Assembly (NCBI GenBank): GCA_016844545.1
Contig: JAENJC010000040.1
Location: 1 to 15,544, forward strand
Reading direction: 5' to 3'
DNA from: Deltaproteobacteria bacterium
GTDB taxonomy: Bacteria; Desulfobacterota; JAENJC01
DNA length: 15,544 nucleotides
Shown: in pieces, positions 14,486-15,544 of the stretch
Numbering within the stretch: the first letter of the stretch is position 1
Layout: every line of letters starts with the position of its first letter
Notes under the pieces: generated by a model
What the model was told of the DNA's origin: nothing
Database searches by the model: none
What the model saw: only the letters and a program-made list of their open reading frames with translations
Translations under genes and position numbers: made by a program

Positions 14486-14514
14486 ATTCTAAAGTTAAAA
14501 CCGGTGAAAGTCAA
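14486..14514 (-). promoter_or_regulatory. Sigma-70 promoter of tRNA-Pro
   Basis: On the minus strand, -35 TTGACT (14514-14509), a 17-bp spacer and -10 TAGAAT (14491-14486) match the consensus at 5 of 6 positions each. The expected start, about 7 nt downstream, leaves only a few leader bases before the tRNA 5' end at 14475. It may also drive plsY. Confidence 0.75.
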
Positions 14515-14551
14515 GGGAAAATAGCCTCTGGTCATGCTATTGGGAAAGGTG

Positions 14552-15208
14552 TTACGCAGCCAGTCTTTTCATCTCCTCTATAGTCTTCTTGTAATCATTA
14601 CTCCCGAAGACCGCAGAGCCAGCGACAAACGAATCGGCTCCGGCCCTGGAGATGTCGTAAATATTATCAAGGGTCACACCACCATCAACCTCAAGCTCGA
14701 CCTTTAACCCTCTATCATTAATAATCCGCCGCATTTCCGCGATCTTTGGAAGCATGGTCTTAATAAATTTCTGGCCCCCGAATCCGGGGTTGACGGTCAT
14801 CAGGAGCACCATGTCCACATCCTCAAGGATATGTTCTATAAGTGAAAGCGGAGTTGAGGGGTTCAGCGACACTCCTGCCCTGATCCCCTGCTCCTTTATG
14901 TACCCTATGGTTCTGTGAAGGTGCACGCAAGCCTCCGCATGGACGGTTATTATGTCGCTCCCTGCCTTTGCAAAGTCAGCTATATATCTGTCTGGCTCGG
15001 ATATCATAAGATGGATATCCAGGGGCAGTTTCGTCACCTTCCTGATGGCAGTAACAACTGGTGAGCCTATGGTGATATTCGGGACAAAGTGGCCATCCAT
15101 CACATCCACATGGATATAGTCGGCTCCGGCCTCTTCTACCGCTCTTATCTCTTCACCAAGCCGTGAGAAATCAGCGGAAAGTATTGATGGCGCTATCTTC
15201 TTTTTCAT
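14552..15208 (-). CDS. rpe: Ribulose-phosphate 3-epimerase
   Basis: This 218-residue TIM-barrel enzyme interconverts D-ribulose 5-phosphate and D-xylulose 5-phosphate in the pentose phosphate or Calvin pathway. Motifs seen are APSILSADF (6-14), HVDVMDGHFVPN with metal ligands H33 and D35, LDIHLM with H66, TVNPGFGGQKF (phosphate-binding region), and EVDGGV with D175. The C-terminal AGSAVFG supplies further phosphate contacts. The length is normal and every known active-site position appears intact. The ATG at 15208 follows a strong GAGGTGAT ribosome binding site (15218-15211). It lies 20 bp downstream of the partial gene at the window edge and is probably in the same operon. No Calvin-cycle gene is adjacent, so the pentose phosphate role is the simpler reading. 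Confidence 0.96.
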   Translation of the reverse strand: MKKKIAPSILSADFSRLGEEIRAVEEAGADYIHVDVMDGHFVPNITIGSPVVTAIRKVTKLPLDIHLMISEPDRYIADFAKAGSDIITVHAEACVHLHRTIGYIKEQGIRAGVSLNPSTPLSLIEHILEDVDMVLLMTVNPGFGGQKFIKTMLPKIAEMRRIINDRGLKVELEVDGGVTLDNIYDISRAGADSFVAGSAVFGSNDYKKTIEEMKRLAA

Positions 15209-15228
15209 CTATCACCTCTATGCAAGTT

Positions 15229-15544
15229 TTATCGCAGCGCTCTCTGCTCAGCAAATTCTCTTATCAAGTTCAAAACAGAACTTATATCATCACTTTTGGG
15301 CAACGTGTCAGCAATCCGGTTTATATAATCTCGCTCAGCAACCAATCTGAATGAAATTGGAAAATTGAGGTCATACACCCATGAAAGCTGAAGCAGCTTG
15401 AAATCGCTTAAGGTCTTCAGCTTAGATAGATTTACCATCTCCCCTTTTCTTAGAGAGTCCAGGACTTCAGTCGAACACTCAGGGATATCCGGGAAACCAA
15501 GGGAAACGGCAGATGCCCTCTCCTCTATCGGCAGTGTATAGTAT
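15229..15544 (-). CDS. C-terminal part of an unidentified protein (window-edge partial)
   Basis: The minus-strand frame stays open from its TAA (15229-15231) to the window edge, giving 104 C-terminal residues. The ATG at 15438 is probably internal, because the upstream codons also read as plausible protein (PIEERASAVSLGFPDIPE). Visible features are LSDFKLLQLSWVYDLNFPISF, VAERDYINRIADTLPKS and a final amphipathic stretch, DISSVLNLIREFAEQRALR. The sequence is mostly helical and soluble, with no membrane segment. It faintly resembles the region after the catalytic core of HD-domain phosphohydrolases, but the HD motifs would lie outside the window, so no function is assigned. It is probably co-transcribed with rpe, 20 bp downstream. 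Confidence 0.7.
   Translation of the reverse strand, partial: YYTLPIEERASAVSLGFPDIPECSTEVLDSLRKGEMVNLSKLKTLSDFKLLQLSWVYDLNFPISFRLVAERDYINRIADTLPKSDDISSVLNLIREFAEQRALR

Overview
The window is ordinary, gene-dense bacterial chromosome of moderate GC. No stretch over 300 bases lacks a gene, and there is no phage, IS element, CRISPR array or origin. The gene set (citramalate synthase, NtrY/NtrX with a DUF4390 protein, PlsY, a CheB-CheR-PAS hybrid) and the many small interspersed palindromes suggest a Gram-negative environmental bacterium of the Nitrospirota or Desulfobacterota kind. That placement is inference from gene content; no single marker settles it.

Layout. (1) Bases 2-3240, plus strand: the 3' part of a CorC/HlyC-type CBS-domain membrane protein, citramalate synthase (cimA) and a small membrane-anchored ComEA-like helix-hairpin-helix protein. 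(2) Bases 3250-7376, minus strand, read right to left: a secreted DUF4390 protein, then ntrY (membrane histidine kinase), then ntrX (sigma-54 activator family). The first two genes overlap and the set looks like one operon. (3) A short divergent promoter region around 7377-7484. (4) Bases 7485-13628, plus strand: an orphan DppC-type permease, a YacP/NYN-domain protein, a CheB-CheR-PAS-PAS hybrid gene now split by a 17-bp tandem duplication, and a PAS histidine kinase with a C-terminal receiver. (5) Bases 13697-15544, minus strand, read right to left: the C-terminal part of an unidentified protein, ribulose-phosphate 3-epimerase (rpe), tRNA-Pro(CGG) with its own clear promoter, and plsY. Blocks 1/2 and 4/5 converge tail to tail at small palindromes.

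How the genes work together. NtrY and NtrX form a two-component pair, and the DUF4390 protein is probably a periplasmic or envelope partner. The CheB-CheR hybrid and the hybrid kinase are 11 bp apart and probably form a stand-alone sensory module, since no other chemotaxis genes are present. cimA, plsY and rpe are housekeeping metabolism (isoleucine precursor, phospholipid and pentose phosphate).

The points most worth a second look are: an NtrX that keeps its sigma-54 contact motif but has lost the Walker B acidic pair and one arginine finger; the reversible-looking 17-bp duplication in the CheB-CheR gene; a composite REP-like palindrome that supplies the end of plsY and a terminator; three genes with a -10-like hexamer exactly 7 nt before the start codon and poor or no ribosome binding site, suggesting leaderless mRNAs; and a possible non-AUG start for plsY beside a long hairpin. 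I see no wholly new multi-gene system here.
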